A stretch of DNA of 53,704 nt, taken from Treponema sp. GTDB lineage: Bacteria; Spirochaetota; Spirochaetia; Treponematales; Breznakiellaceae. A program made the position numbers and the translations under genes. This document shows positions 9,119-17,287 of the stretch, piece after piece; position 1 is the first letter of the stretch; each line of letters opens with the position of its first letter. The notes below the pieces were generated by a model that saw only the letters and a program-made list of their open reading frames with translations, was not told the origin of the DNA and ran no database searches. The DNA lies in the NCBI GenBank assembly GCA_009787695.1, contig WQSW01000008.1, positions 2,040 to 55,743 on the forward strand, written 5' to 3'.

Positions 9119-9889
9119 ATGAGTAACGAACTGTCTGTAAGTAAACTGGATGAGTTTTTCAGAAGTTTTCTGGATATAGAAGGTTTTGCAAACGATGCCG
9201 CCCTTAACGGAATTCAAGTTGATAATGACGGCTCTCCCGTTAAAAAAATCGCTTTCGGCGTGGATGCCGCAATGGAAACATTTGAGCAGGCAGCAGCGCT
9301 TGGAGCGGGAATGCTTTTTGTTCATCACGGTTTATTTTGGGGAAAGCAGGTAAGGATTGCGGGAAATCTGAAACAGCGTATTAACTTTCTTTTAGATCAT
9401 AATATCTGTTTGTATGCGGTGCATCTTCCGCTGGATCAGCACTCCAAGTTTGGGAATAATGCAGTAATAGCGCAGTTGCTGGAATTGGAAAACATTGAAC
9501 CTTTCGGTGTTTATGCAGGGCGTAAAATCGGTTATAAGGGTATTTTTTCCAAACCGGTTGCAATTGACGAAGCAGTTAAAAAAATCAGTTTTATGGGAAG
9601 ACCCCCCGCAGGTATCTTTCCTTTCGGGAAAAAAGAGTGTGCAAATGCTGCGGTTGTTTCAGGCGGCGCTGCATCAAACGTGCGTGATGCAATGGAAGAG
9701 GGGATAGACTTATTTATTACAGGCGAATGTGATCACAGCGTTTATCATGATTGCCTTGAATCCAAACTTAACATGATTGCAGGCGGACATTACAGTACTG
9801 AAGTTTGGGGAGTGCAGGCTGTTATGCGTCATTGTATAGAAGAACTTGGTATAGATGCACAGTTTATCGATATTCCTACGGGTTTGTAG
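9119..9889 (+). CDS. Nif3-like dinuclear metal-centre protein (GTP cyclohydrolase I type 2 homologue)
   Basis: A 256-aa protein of the Nif3/YbgI family. Metal-ligand motifs are visible: FVHHGLFWG (His pair), YAVHLPLDQH, TGECDHSVYH, and GGHYSTEVWGVQ near the C-terminus. Members form toroidal hexamers with a two-metal site; some are annotated as GTP cyclohydrolase I type 2, but the physiological reaction is unsettled. Length matches the short form without the PII-like insert. The gene ends in a 14-nt overlap with the convergent small membrane protein gene. Confidence 0.92.
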   Translation: MSNELSVSKLDEFFRSFLDIEGFANDAALNGIQVDNDGSPVKKIAFGVDAAMETFEQAAALGAGMLFVHHGLFWGKQVRIAGNLKQRINFLLDHNICLYAVHLPLDQHSKFGNNAVIAQLLELENIEPFGVYAGRKIGYKGIFSKPVAIDEAVKKISFMGRPPAGIFPFGKKECANAAVVSGGAASNVRDAMEEGIDLFITGECDHSVYHDCLESKLNMIAGGHYSTEVWGVQAVMRHCIEELGIDAQFIDIPTGL

Positions 9890-10175
9890 TATTATTTTTT
9901 TTCAAACCTTTTTTAACAAAAATAGGATCAAAATATTTTTCTACATTCACTTTTGATATTAATAATTTTAATACAATGCGGTAAACAAAAAACGAAACCG
10001 CAAGCGATGCCAATAAGATAAGATTAAAACCCCATGAACGTCCGCTTGGCGGTATATGCGGTGCTATAAAATTTATAAATATAATTGTAAATAAAACAAA
10101 ACTAATAACGGCGATTAGAATATTAAATAATGTTGCTCCAAGAACAAACAGGAGCGTATTAACTTTCTTGTTCAT
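9876..10175 (-). CDS. Small two-helix membrane protein downstream of lspA
   Basis: A 99-aa protein with two strong hydrophobic segments (about residues 6-36 and 49-72) separated by a short loop with HIPPSGRSWG. A cytosolic tail rich in Lys and Asn follows. Its start overlaps the end of lspA by 17 nt, so translation is probably coupled and the pair is one operon. Its own 3' end overlaps the convergent Nif3 gene by 14 nt. No family was recognised. The position hints at a membrane or lipoprotein-processing context but does not establish it. Confidence 0.7.
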   Translation of the reverse strand: MNKKVNTLLFVLGATLFNILIAVISFVLFTIIFINFIAPHIPPSGRSWGFNLILLASLAVSFFVYRIVLKLLISKVNVEKYFDPIFVKKGLKKNNTTNP

Positions 10176-10758
10176 TTATTATTTCCGCTTTTATGTCGTC
10201 TTTTTCTTCAATTTGTTTTACTTCCGGTTCTTGCTTTTTTTCATTAATTTTTTTAGTTGAAATAAACAGAGTAATTAACAAAATAATACAGCATACAACA
10301 ACAGAAGCATCGGCAATATTAAAAGTAGGCCATCTTTGCATGCCAAAAAGCCCGTAAATATTTACGCTGATAAAATCCACAACTCCGTCCGGACGGAAAA
10401 TTCTATCAATAAGATTGCCGATTCCTCCGCCTATGATACCTGCCGCCGCCCATCGCTGAAGAGTTGTAAATTCATCGGATTTAAAAAAATACCACATTAG
10501 AAAACCTAAAACTAAAAGAGGGAAAACAATAAATACAATTGGTTTTAAAAATTCAGGAAGGTTTTCACCCATACTAAAAGCAATCGCTTTGTTCCGCACA
10601 TGATATATCCAAAGAAAATCATTATTAAAAACATCTTTTATAAGCGCAGGATGAAAAGGCTGCACCTTTACAATAATTGCTTTTATAATTTGATCTGTAA
10701 GAATAATTATTGCGGTTAACGACATCGGCAGTAACCGCTCTTTTATAATTGGTTTCAT
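10159..10758 (-). CDS. lspA: Lipoprotein signal peptidase II with a charged C-terminal tail
   Basis: A 199-aa inner-membrane aspartyl protease that cleaves prolipoprotein signal peptides after lipidation. Four membrane segments are visible. Conserved motifs: NKAIAFSMG after helix 1, GGGIGNLIDRIFRPDGVVDF carrying the first catalytic Asp, and FNIADASV carrying the second. The protein exceeds the usual 160-170 residues because of a roughly 35-residue tail rich in Lys and Glu after the last helix. GGAG sits 8 nt before the ATG. Several lipoproteins in this window (22037, 23037, 30042, 29862) would be its substrates. Confidence 0.96.
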   Translation of the reverse strand: MKPIIKERLLPMSLTAIIILTDQIIKAIIVKVQPFHPALIKDVFNNDFLWIYHVRNKAIAFSMGENLPEFLKPIVFIVFPLLVLGFLMWYFFKSDEFTTLQRWAAAGIIGGGIGNLIDRIFRPDGVVDFISVNIYGLFGMQRWPTFNIADASVVVCCIILLITLFISTKKINEKKQEPEVKQIEEKDDIKAEIINEQES

Positions 10759-10814
10759 TTAAAGACTCCGTTTTTATAGTTTATGGATTATACAGGAGTT
10801 GGTCAAGGTTTGAA

Positions 10815-11405
10815 TTAATTATCTGACCTACTTAGTAAGAACAGGAAGAACAGCGTAACAAGATCGATTTTACCGCCTATGTAATATCTATGCATCCCGT
10901 TAATATTGCGGTATCCAACCTCTGCAGAAAAAACATTGTAATTTACTCTGCCGATATTCAATCTGAAACCTATGTGGGCACCGGCGGAAAAAATATATTT
11001 ATCCCAGTGAAAATTCTCATCTACAAATATATAATTGATTGATGCATACGGACCTATATAAAAATTACTTCCGCCGTTAAAATAATGGTTAAGAAGATTC
11101 CAATAAATTTTTAAATTGAAAAGACTTATATTGTCTGCCTCAAACATATTTTCACTGTCTTGATATTCATTGGTTGACCACCCAAAAGCATAAAAAGGGC
11201 TGAATTCAGCTCCAAGGTTTGTAACAGTATTGTCTATCCCTACACTTATCAGTGATAAAATAAACTCTCCGTTATAATTATTACGAGCCGGTAAATTTGC
11301 CCCAAAACCAAGATTTCCGATATTAAAATTGAAAACATTTTCTCCAATTTGCGCAAAACCGGGAATTGCAACAAGAATCATAATAATCAACAGAAAATAT
11401 TTCAT
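10815..11405 (-). CDS. Secreted beta-barrel-like protein of unknown function
   Basis: A 196-aa protein starting at the ATG at 11405. A longer frame to 11441 only adds residues before the signal peptide. MKYFLLIIMILVAIPGFAQ is a clear signal peptide with cleavage after GFA. The mature part alternates polar and aromatic residues in short strands (for example YIGPYASINYIF and VNYNVFSAEVGYRN) and ends in a hydrophobic stretch followed by RSDN. This resembles small spirochaete outer-membrane barrels. No named family was recognised. It is transcribed alone, divergently from the aat-like gene. Confidence 0.7.
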   Translation of the reverse strand: MKYFLLIIMILVAIPGFAQIGENVFNFNIGNLGFGANLPARNNYNGEFILSLISVGIDNTVTNLGAEFSPFYAFGWSTNEYQDSENMFEADNISLFNLKIYWNLLNHYFNGGSNFYIGPYASINYIFVDENFHWDKYIFSAGAHIGFRLNIGRVNYNVFSAEVGYRNINGMHRYYIGGKIDLVTLFFLFLLSRSDN

Positions 11406-11499
11406 ATTATCATTATATACAAAAATGCTGATAAAAACCAATTTTTACAGCTTTTTTTATCTTTTATAAAGCAGAAAAAAACAGTAAATTAAAAATGAT

Positions 11500-12252
11500 A
11501 TGTTATTAAAATATACTGAATCCGGCTTTCTTTGTATTTCTCCTGAAGATGACTGCAAAGCTATAGTTGACGCTATGCTTAAAACCGATTACAGCGAAGA
11601 ATTTTGTATATCCAATGTTTTTGAAGCGGATTTTATTGCCAAGCTGATGGAAGCGGGTTTTTTAGTAATGTCTATCGGATTAGAGAAAAAAACTGAGAAT
11701 CCGGTTTATTTACTGTTACCTAAATTGCATCTTGTTCGTTCCGCTTTGTTTTTCGATAATCTTCATGTAAAAAAATCGATCCGCAGATTATTAAACCGTT
11801 ATGAATTGCGCGCAGATGCGGAATTTGAGCGTATCGTTGACCGTTGTGTTGAAAAACACGGAACAGATTGGCTTACACCTCCGCTTGTGGATTGTATTAA
11901 ACAGATTCGCATAAAAAATAAAGCCCAAACAGAGTCTTTACTTCCCGCTTCTTTCGCTTATCCTGCCTCTTTCGGGCTTTACCGTGACGGCTGTCTTGTC
12001 GCCGGTGAATTCGGTGTTGTTTGCGGCAATGTCTACACAAGTTATTCCGGCTATTTTGATGAAGATAATGCAGGGACAGTGCAGATTATCCTTGCGGCAC
12101 GTTATTTGGAAGAACACGGCTTTTCATTTTTCGATTTAGGTATGCCCTTAGAATATAAAAAAACACTTGGTGCGGTAGATATAAGCCCCTTACGTTTTGT
12201 GCAATTATTCAGAAGGGGTAATGCCGTTAAAAGAATAAATAAATTTAAATAG
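11500..12252 (+). CDS. aat: Leucyl/phenylalanyl-tRNA--protein transferase family protein
   Basis: A 250-aa protein. The C-terminal half follows the Aat pattern: SFGLYRDGCLVAGEFGVVCGN, a YSGYFDEDNAGTVQIILAARYL helix, FSFFDLGMPLEY and LGAVDISPLRFVQLF. The middle part (VKKSIRRLLNRYELRADAEFERIVDRC...WLTPPLVDCI) matches the typical tRNA-binding segment. Such enzymes add Leu or Phe to N-terminal Arg/Lys of N-end-rule substrates. The N-terminal region is unlike E. coli Aat and lacks its FP.W-type start, so specificity may differ. No Shine-Dalgarno is seen; a TAAATT box ends 9 nt before the ATG. Confidence 0.8.
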   Translation: MLLKYTESGFLCISPEDDCKAIVDAMLKTDYSEEFCISNVFEADFIAKLMEAGFLVMSIGLEKKTENPVYLLLPKLHLVRSALFFDNLHVKKSIRRLLNRYELRADAEFERIVDRCVEKHGTDWLTPPLVDCIKQIRIKNKAQTESLLPASFAYPASFGLYRDGCLVAGEFGVVCGNVYTSYSGYFDEDNAGTVQIILAARYLEEHGFSFFDLGMPLEYKKTLGAVDISPLRFVQLFRRGNAVKRINKFK

Positions 12253-12315
12253 GGTATTGAGTTATTTTATTTATTAATATAGAGTTATATTAATAATATT
12301 CAACACGGAGGTATT

Positions 12316-12897
12316 ATGAAAAAGTTTCTTATTTTAGGATTTCTTATTGCGATTGCATTAACCTCAGTTAATGCACAGGGACTTTATTTTGATGCAGGGA
12401 TTGGTGTAGGCTTACCCACAACAAAATTGAGCGGAACAAAGGTTTCTTTTTCTTCAGCAAATTTTACAGAAATTGGTTATGATTTAGGGTTAAAAGTTGG
12501 TTTTGGACCTATTGTGGGTCTTCCGCTTTACGCAGTTGGAGCATTTGGTTTTACCGGACACAGATTTTCTGATTCTGCTAATGATCATATTACATTTAAT
12601 TCCTTTCTTCTCGGGGGGGGGGTAATTTTCTATCCAATTCCGCTTATTCAAGTTGCCGGCTCTATCGGTTATTCATTTGTTGCAAATGATACATCAATAC
12701 CGGGATTTACTTTTTATAAAAGTGAAGGCGGGTTTGCATACGAAGTTTCTGTAGCAGCCGATCTGGGTTTTGGAAATTCAGGTATATTATTGGGAGCAAA
12801 ATATTTCGGCGCTATTAATACTTTAGAAACTTCTAAAGTTAAGCAAGATCAATCTTATATAGGTGTTTTTGTCAGATATGCTTTAAGGAACAAATAA
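12316..12897 (+). CDS. Outer-membrane beta-barrel protein with an internal G10 tract
   Basis: A 193-aa protein. The signal peptide (MKKFLILGFLIAIALTSVNA, cleavage before QGLYF) is followed by repeated amphipathic strands such as FDAGIGVGLPTTKL, FGPIVGLPLYAVGAFGF and IGVFVRYALRNK. The terminal residues are compatible with an outer-membrane barrel signal. GGAGG precedes the ATG. A run of ten G residues (12613-12622) encodes LGGGV inside the barrel; a change in its length would shift the frame. The family was not named with confidence; the architecture suggests an 8-stranded OmpA/OmpW-like barrel. Confidence 0.78.
   Translation: MKKFLILGFLIAIALTSVNAQGLYFDAGIGVGLPTTKLSGTKVSFSSANFTEIGYDLGLKVGFGPIVGLPLYAVGAFGFTGHRFSDSANDHITFNSFLLGGGVIFYPIPLIQVAGSIGYSFVANDTSIPGFTFYKSEGGFAYEVSVAADLGFGNSGILLGAKYFGAINTLETSKVKQDQSYIGVFVRYALRNK
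12613..12622 (+). repeat. G10 homopolymer inside a coding sequence
   Basis: Ten consecutive G residues in a gene that is otherwise AT-rich, in frame as Gly-Gly-Gly. Slippage of one base would terminate or alter the barrel protein, so it is a candidate phase-variation switch. Confidence 0.9.
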
Positions 12898-12930
12898 AGG
12901 TATTCTTCCTTAGTCCTGTGTTCAGTCTGC

Positions 12931-12951
12931 GGGCAGGGTAACCCCCTGCCC
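12931..12951 (+). terminator. Terminator-like hairpin before rpmH
   Basis: GGGCAGGG (12931-12938) pairs perfectly with CCCTGCCC (12944-12951) around a 5-nt loop. The following sequence has short T runs rather than one U tract. It probably separates the barrel gene from the rpmH operon. Confidence 0.6.
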
Positions 12952-13029
12952 TCTTGAATATTTTCCTTCAATATCATAAACTTATACTCTAATTAAGTCA
13001 TTAAGACCTTTTAAATAGGAGAAGATATA

Positions 13030-13185
13030 ATGAAACGTACTTATCAACCCAGTAAGGTAAAAAGGAACCGTAAATTCGGGTTCCGCGCCCGTATGAAGAC
13101 AAGGGGCGGGCGGCTTGTTTTAAAGCGCCGCAGAGCAAAGGGCAGGATAAAGCTTTCTATTTCTAACGAGAAAAAGCCGTATTAA
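13030..13185 (+). CDS. rpmH: Ribosomal protein bL34
   Basis: A 51-aa basic protein with the standard L34 pattern: [24 protein letters not shown], then [14 protein letters not shown]. It binds 23S rRNA in the large subunit. TAGGAG lies 7 nt before the ATG. A TATACT box at 12983-12988 is a possible promoter -10 without a convincing -35. It heads the rpmH-rnpA-yidD-yidC-jag operon, an arrangement conserved in many bacteria, although dnaA is not adjacent here. The C-terminal extension SISNEKKPY is slightly longer than in E. coli. Confidence 0.97.
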   Translation: MKRTYQPSKVKRNRKFGFRARMKTRGGRLVLKRRRAKGRIKLSISNEKKPY

Positions 13186-13200
13186 TATTAAAATTAACCC

Positions 13201-13227
13201 TGAGAAAACTCTTGCGGGTTTTTCTCA
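13201..13227 (+). other. Hairpin between rpmH and the rnpA coding region
   Basis: TGAGAAAA (13201-13208) and TTTTCTCA (13220-13227) are exact reverse complements around an 11-nt loop. It is followed by AAAAGGGG, which resembles a strong ribosome-binding site. The element lies where rnpA translation must begin and could control it. Confidence 0.5.
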
Positions 13228-13243
13228 AGAAAAGGGGAAAAAA

Positions 13244-13594
13244 AGTCTAAAACGGAGTTTTAAGCGTAAAGAACATTTAAAGAGAAGGAAAGAGATTCGG
13301 GAGGTTTTCGGCAAAGGGAAAAGGTTTAGCTGTCAGGGCGCGAAGCTTTTTGTTATAAAAAATAATTTGCCTTATAACCGTATTTGTTTTACATTTTCCC
13401 GAGGTTTTGGGAATGCAGTTTCCAGAAATCGCGCCAGGCGGCTTGGAAGAGAAGCCTTTAGGTTAATGAAAGAAAGTCTTTCATGCGGTTACGATTTAAT
13501 TTTGCAGATTTTTCCTGAAACTGAAAAAACCGCTCTTTGTGAAAGAAAAATACAGCTTGAATCTCTTTTTATAAAAGCCGGTTTATTAAAATGA
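13244..13594 (+). CDS. rnpA: RNase P protein component, start codon not identifiable
   Basis: The protein subunit of RNase P, which matures tRNA 5' ends. Recognisable features are [22 protein letters not shown], the central [18 protein letters not shown] (RNR motif) and REAFRLM, then a terminal hydrophobic helix. The frame is open from 13151, but in it there is no ATG, GTG or TTG before the TTG at 13367, which would remove the whole conserved N-terminus. Coordinates here begin where family similarity begins, just after the A7 run. Possible explanations are an ATT start (13181 or 13187), a -1 slip on A7 from a TTG at 13212, or a sequencing error. It overlaps yidD by 4 nt. Confidence 0.85.
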   Translation, partial: SLKRSFKRKEHLKRRKEIREVFGKGKRFSCQGAKLFVIKNNLPYNRICFTFSRGFGNAVSRNRARRLGREAFRLMKESLSCGYDLILQIFPETEKTALCERKIQLESLFIKAGLLK

Positions 13595-13836
13595 AATATA
13601 TATTGCTTGTTTTAATTAAATTTTATCAGTATGCAATCTCGCCGCATTTTCCGCCTTGCTGCAGGTATTCTCCAAGCTGTTCGGCTTATGCATACGAGGC
13701 TGTCAGCAAATACGGTTTTTTTCGCGGAAGTTTTTTGGCTGTAAAAAGGATTTTGCGATGTCATCCGTTTCATGCAGGCGGTTACGATCCTGTTCCGGAA
13801 CATTTATGTTCAGATAAAAATTTATCAAGAAAGTAA
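13591..13836 (+). CDS. yidD: Membrane protein insertion efficiency factor YidD
   Basis: An 81-aa protein with the family pattern: [27 protein letters not shown], then [26 protein letters not shown]. The three conserved cysteines (CCRYSPSC) are present. An N-terminal amphipathic or hydrophobic helix peripherally attaches it to the inner membrane, where it is thought to assist YidC. It starts with an ATGA overlap on rnpA and yidC follows after 12 nt, so the set is a coupled operon. Confidence 0.95.
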   Translation: MKYILLVLIKFYQYAISPHFPPCCRYSPSCSAYAYEAVSKYGFFRGSFLAVKRILRCHPFHAGGYDPVPEHLCSDKNLSRK

Positions 13837-13848
13837 AAAGGAAATATA

Positions 13849-15741
13849 ATGGATAAAAAAACAATCTTGGCTATTGTGCTCTCCAGTATTGTATTAATCG
13901 TTTCTTTTGTGATACAAGGGGTTTTCTTTCCGCCCAAGCAAAAGCAATCGTTTGTAATACAAGATCAACAAACCGCTGTAACAGCAGTCGATACAACAGG
14001 CGAACCTCAAATTAATAATTCGCGCGGTTCGTCAGAAACGCACGGTTTGTCAGAAATAGAACCTTTTTCTACTGTGCAGCAGGAGATTGACGCCTCTGTG
14101 AATGTTGAACAAGAAATATCGGTTTCAAGGCAGCTTATAACAATCAATACCGAATTTTTTATAGTTGTTTTAACTAACGAAGGCGGTGATATTGTTTCAT
14201 TTAGATGGAAAGATCCAAGAAAACATCCCAATGACAGCAGCGCTTATGTTGATTTAATACTTACAAATTTTAATGAAGCACAAGCAAGATCGGCATCACA
14301 AGTTTCGCGCGCTTTTTCTGTCGCTTTCGGCGATCATGAAGCCTTGCCTGTTTCGTCAAATTTTAATGTAAACCGATTATCAAATTATTCGGTTGAATTT
14401 TACCGCGATTTTGTTGTTCCTTCTTCTGCAAACAGTGTTTCTAAATTTCGTTTAAGTAAGCGTTATGAATTTAAACCAAGCGATTATATGTTTGAATTAA
14501 AAATTACTTTAGACGGCGGAAACTCCATGTCCGGATTTAATTTTAACGGCAACGCATATACTTTATCGTTCGGTCCGCAAATAGGTCCTCAATTTGCAAA
14601 GCTTGATAATTTATACGATTACCGTCATTTAAATATTTATTCAAACGGAAAACGAAGAGATGCAAAGTATAACGAATCTATCGACCGCCCGTCGTGGGCT
14701 GCGATTTCCGGCAAGTACTTTGCTTTCATTGCATATCCGTATCAGCAATATACGCTTAGATTTTCCAACAAGGAAGAGCCCGGTCTTTCTGCCGCTTCCA
14801 GAGTTATGCTTATAAGACCGTCTGTCAGTTTATCAAAGATAGAAGATACTTACCGTTTTTATCTTGGACCAAAAACACATGATATACTTGGAACTTACAA
14901 CACAGGTAAAAACGAATTTAATATAAGAGATGCGCATTTTGCAGAGATTGCAAGTTCGCGCGGAATTTGGGGAATTCTGGCGCCGCTTGAACGTGTATTA
15001 AAATGGCTTTTACTCAGGTTTTATGACGGCGTAAAAAATTACGGTATTGCGATTATCCTGCTTACACTTTTAATAAAACTTCTTTTCTTCCCGCTAACAA
15101 AAAAAGGATCGGAAGCCACTCAAAGAATGCAGGCGCTAACGCCGAAGATTAAAGAGCTGCAGGAAAAATATAAAAACAATCAGCAAAAGCTGCAAACAGA
15201 GATGGCAAACTTTTATAAGCAGGAAGGATACAACCCGCTTTCAGGCTGTCTGCCGATGCTGCTGCAATTGCCTATTTTTATCGCAATGTATAACCTTTTT
15301 AACAATCATTTTGACTTGCGAGGTGCAGGATTTATTTCAGGCTGGATACCCGATCTTTCGCTTCCTGAAGCGATTTGGAATTTCCCCGAAGGTGTCAGGC
15401 TGCCGATTTTAGGCTGGACAGCGCTTCGTGCATTGCCGTTTATTTATGTTGCTTCCCAGCTGTTATACAGTAAAGTGACACAAATGCCGGGTCAGCAGTC
15501 GAATGCACAAATGAAAATGATGTTATACGCCATGCCGATTATATTTTTCTTTGTACTTTACAATGTTCCGTCAGGATTGCTGATCTACTGGATTTTCTCT
15601 AACCTTCTTACACTTGTTCAGCAATTGATCATCAATAAATATATTATAAAAAAACGCGCGGCAGAAACACCGCCGCCGTCCCCTCCGCCTGTGATAGCAC
15701 CGCCACCGGGCGGCGGTAAAAAGAAAAAATCAAAAAGATAA
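13849..15741 (+). CDS. yidC: Membrane protein insertase YidC
   Basis: A 630-aa protein of the long Gram-negative type. An N-terminal membrane anchor (residues 5-26) is followed by a large periplasmic domain to about residue 370 and then five transmembrane helices beginning at GIWGILAPLERVLKWLL. Conserved segments include YGIAIILLTLLIKLLFFPLT, NPLSGCLPMLLQLPIFIAMY and NVPSGLLIYWIFSN. The C-terminal tail is unusual: a polyproline stretch, then Gly-Gly-Gly and a Lys/Arg-rich end (KKKKSKR) that could contact ribosomes. AAGGAAAT lies upstream of the ATG. It sits 12 nt after yidD and 10 nt before jag. Confidence 0.97.
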   Translation: MDKKTILAIVLSSIVLIVSFVIQGVFFPPKQKQSFVIQDQQTAVTAVDTTGEPQINNSRGSSETHGLSEIEPFSTVQQEIDASVNVEQEISVSRQLITINTEFFIVVLTNEGGDIVSFRWKDPRKHPNDSSAYVDLILTNFNEAQARSASQVSRAFSVAFGDHEALPVSSNFNVNRLSNYSVEFYRDFVVPSSANSVSKFRLSKRYEFKPSDYMFELKITLDGGNSMSGFNFNGNAYTLSFGPQIGPQFAKLDNLYDYRHLNIYSNGKRRDAKYNESIDRPSWAAISGKYFAFIAYPYQQYTLRFSNKEEPGLSAASRVMLIRPSVSLSKIEDTYRFYLGPKTHDILGTYNTGKNEFNIRDAHFAEIASSRGIWGILAPLERVLKWLLLRFYDGVKNYGIAIILLTLLIKLLFFPLTKKGSEATQRMQALTPKIKELQEKYKNNQQKLQTEMANFYKQEGYNPLSGCLPMLLQLPIFIAMYNLFNNHFDLRGAGFISGWIPDLSLPEAIWNFPEGVRLPILGWTALRALPFIYVASQLLYSKVTQMPGQQSNAQMKMMLYAMPIIFFFVLYNVPSGLLIYWIFSNLLTLVQQLIINKYIIKKRAAETPPPSPPPVIAPPPGGGKKKKSKR

Positions 15742-15751
15742 GGAGATATTT

Positions 15752-16462
15752 ATGGAATTTGAATTCGAAGGCCGCACAGAAAAAGAAGCAATTGATAAAG
15801 CTGCGGCAGAATTGGGGTTGGAAAAAGACGATTTTGATGTTGAGATTCTTGAAACCCAAAAAACAGGTTTATTCAAGAAAGGTTATGTAAGGATTAGGGT
15901 TCATACAGGCAATACAACTTTTAGACCAAATGAAGCGGGTTTTAAAGATACTCAGGCTTCTGCACCGAAAAGAGAAGCTGTTTTCGGCGAGCCTGTTCCG
16001 CAAAATGAATTTGAACAGAAAATGACAGATTTTATTTCCGGTTTAATTGAAAAGATGGGTTATCCGGGAAATGTTTCTATTTTATTCCGCGAAAAGAATA
16101 AACTTGGTATAAAAATCGATTCAAGTTTTTCTTCCATTTTAATTGGTAAGAAAGGAAAAAACCTTGATGCGCTTCAGCTGCTGTTAAATATTTACGCAGG
16201 CAGATTGGGAAAAGATGATGTAAGGGTTATTTTAGATACAGAAAATTACCGTATCCGCCGCGAAGAGTCTCTTGTGCGCCTTGCCTATAATGTTGCAGAA
16301 AAAGTCCGTGAAAGCCGCGGTTCAATTTTACTTGAACCAATGAACCCCTTTGACAGATGGCTGATTCACACCACATTAAATGATATCAACGATGTTGAAA
16401 CCAAAAGCGAAGGAGATGGTTTATATAAACAGGTGAGAGTTTATTATCGCGGGTTTAAATAA
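15752..16462 (+). CDS. jag: Jag/KhpB RNA-binding protein
   Basis: A 236-aa protein with the three expected parts. The N-terminal Jag_N domain is residues 1-50 (EFEGRTEKEAIDKAAAELGL...ETQKTGLFKKGYVRIRV). A KH domain follows with LIGKKGKNLDALQLLLN near residue 131. The C-terminal R3H domain has RIRREESLVRLAYNVAEKV...NPFDRWLIHTTL. It is a cytosolic RNA-binding protein that in other bacteria acts with KhpA on small RNAs and cell-envelope genes. AAGGAGAT precedes the ATG. Its stop codon overlaps the next ATG by one base (TAATG), so the downstream gene is translationally coupled. Confidence 0.95.
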   Translation: MEFEFEGRTEKEAIDKAAAELGLEKDDFDVEILETQKTGLFKKGYVRIRVHTGNTTFRPNEAGFKDTQASAPKREAVFGEPVPQNEFEQKMTDFISGLIEKMGYPGNVSILFREKNKLGIKIDSSFSSILIGKKGKNLDALQLLLNIYAGRLGKDDVRVILDTENYRIRREESLVRLAYNVAEKVRESRGSILLEPMNPFDRWLIHTTLNDINDVETKSEGDGLYKQVRVYYRGFK

Positions 16463-17283
16463 TGAAATGCAGTGCCGGTATTGAAAGGACAATTTTTTCA
16501 GCCGCTTTTTTCTTTGCGGTTCTGCAAATTTATCCGATACCGCTTGAAAGTTTGGTTAATCCTTCTCAGGCACAGCGTTTGGCAGAAAAGGACGAGTTGA
16601 TAGTTTCAATACAGCTTGTAAATAATCCTGCGCCTGCGCTATTGCCTGTCAATAACGAACTGCGTCAGGCAGTTGCAAAAGCCCGGACTTCTTTTAACCC
16701 GAATATGTTAGTTGAATCTCTTTACTTGTATAAAAAACCTGAAAGTTTTCATACATCTGTTAGTGTGTGGAATGAACCGCAAAGAACCGGTGTTTTTAAT
16801 CAGGCGGTTGCGCTTGGCACATTAACAGGTGTTCAATATTTTTCTGCAAGCCGAAGAGAGCTGCGTACTTTTTATGAATACTCCGCCGTGATAGACGGAC
16901 CGCAGACAAAAAAACCGATCCCCGATCCTGTTTATTTGCAGCCTCCTGCCGCATTAACTTTATATGCAAGACAAAGAGACCTTACTTTCGGAGATAATAT
17001 TTACAGTTACAATTATGCCGCAGAAAGAGACGTTATTATTTTTACTCAAGAGAATGTTACATCTTTAAGCGTTGGGATTATTCCTGTTATAAGCAGGGGA
17101 AATCTTAGGTCTGTAATGGCTGTTATAGACTGCGGCGATTCTATTTTAATATATGCTGTTTCTATGGTAAATGCGCTTTCTATTCCCGGAATGCGTGATC
17201 GCATTAGCAATTCATTCAGCAGCAGGGCAGAGGCTGTTTTAAAATGGTTTACTAATAGATTGGATAATCAGTTATTTAATTAA
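16462..17283 (+). CDS. Secreted protein of unknown function coupled to jag
   Basis: A 273-aa protein. An N-terminal hydrophobic stretch (SAAFFFAVLQIYPIPLES, residues 14-31) is compatible with a signal peptide or anchor. The rest is mixed alpha/beta without a motif I recognise: repeated short strands such as DELIVSIQLVNN, YFSASRRELRTFYEYSAVI and SVMAVIDCGDSILIYAVSMV, and a C-terminal helix (SSRAEAVLKWFTNRLDNQL). The TAATG overlap with jag places it in the yidC operon, which suggests an envelope role. It ends 4 nt before the convergent DHH gene. Confidence 0.75.
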   Translation: MKCSAGIERTIFSAAFFFAVLQIYPIPLESLVNPSQAQRLAEKDELIVSIQLVNNPAPALLPVNNELRQAVAKARTSFNPNMLVESLYLYKKPESFHTSVSVWNEPQRTGVFNQAVALGTLTGVQYFSASRRELRTFYEYSAVIDGPQTKKPIPDPVYLQPPAALTLYARQRDLTFGDNIYSYNYAAERDVIIFTQENVTSLSVGIIPVISRGNLRSVMAVIDCGDSILIYAVSMVNALSIPGMRDRISNSFSSRAEAVLKWFTNRLDNQLFN

Positions 17284-17287
17284 TAAG

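Noticed and set aside
13367-13594. The TTG at 13367 as the start of rnpA
   Set aside because: It would delete the conserved N-terminal part of the RnpA fold (from [10 protein letters not shown] onward) and has no ribosome-binding site.
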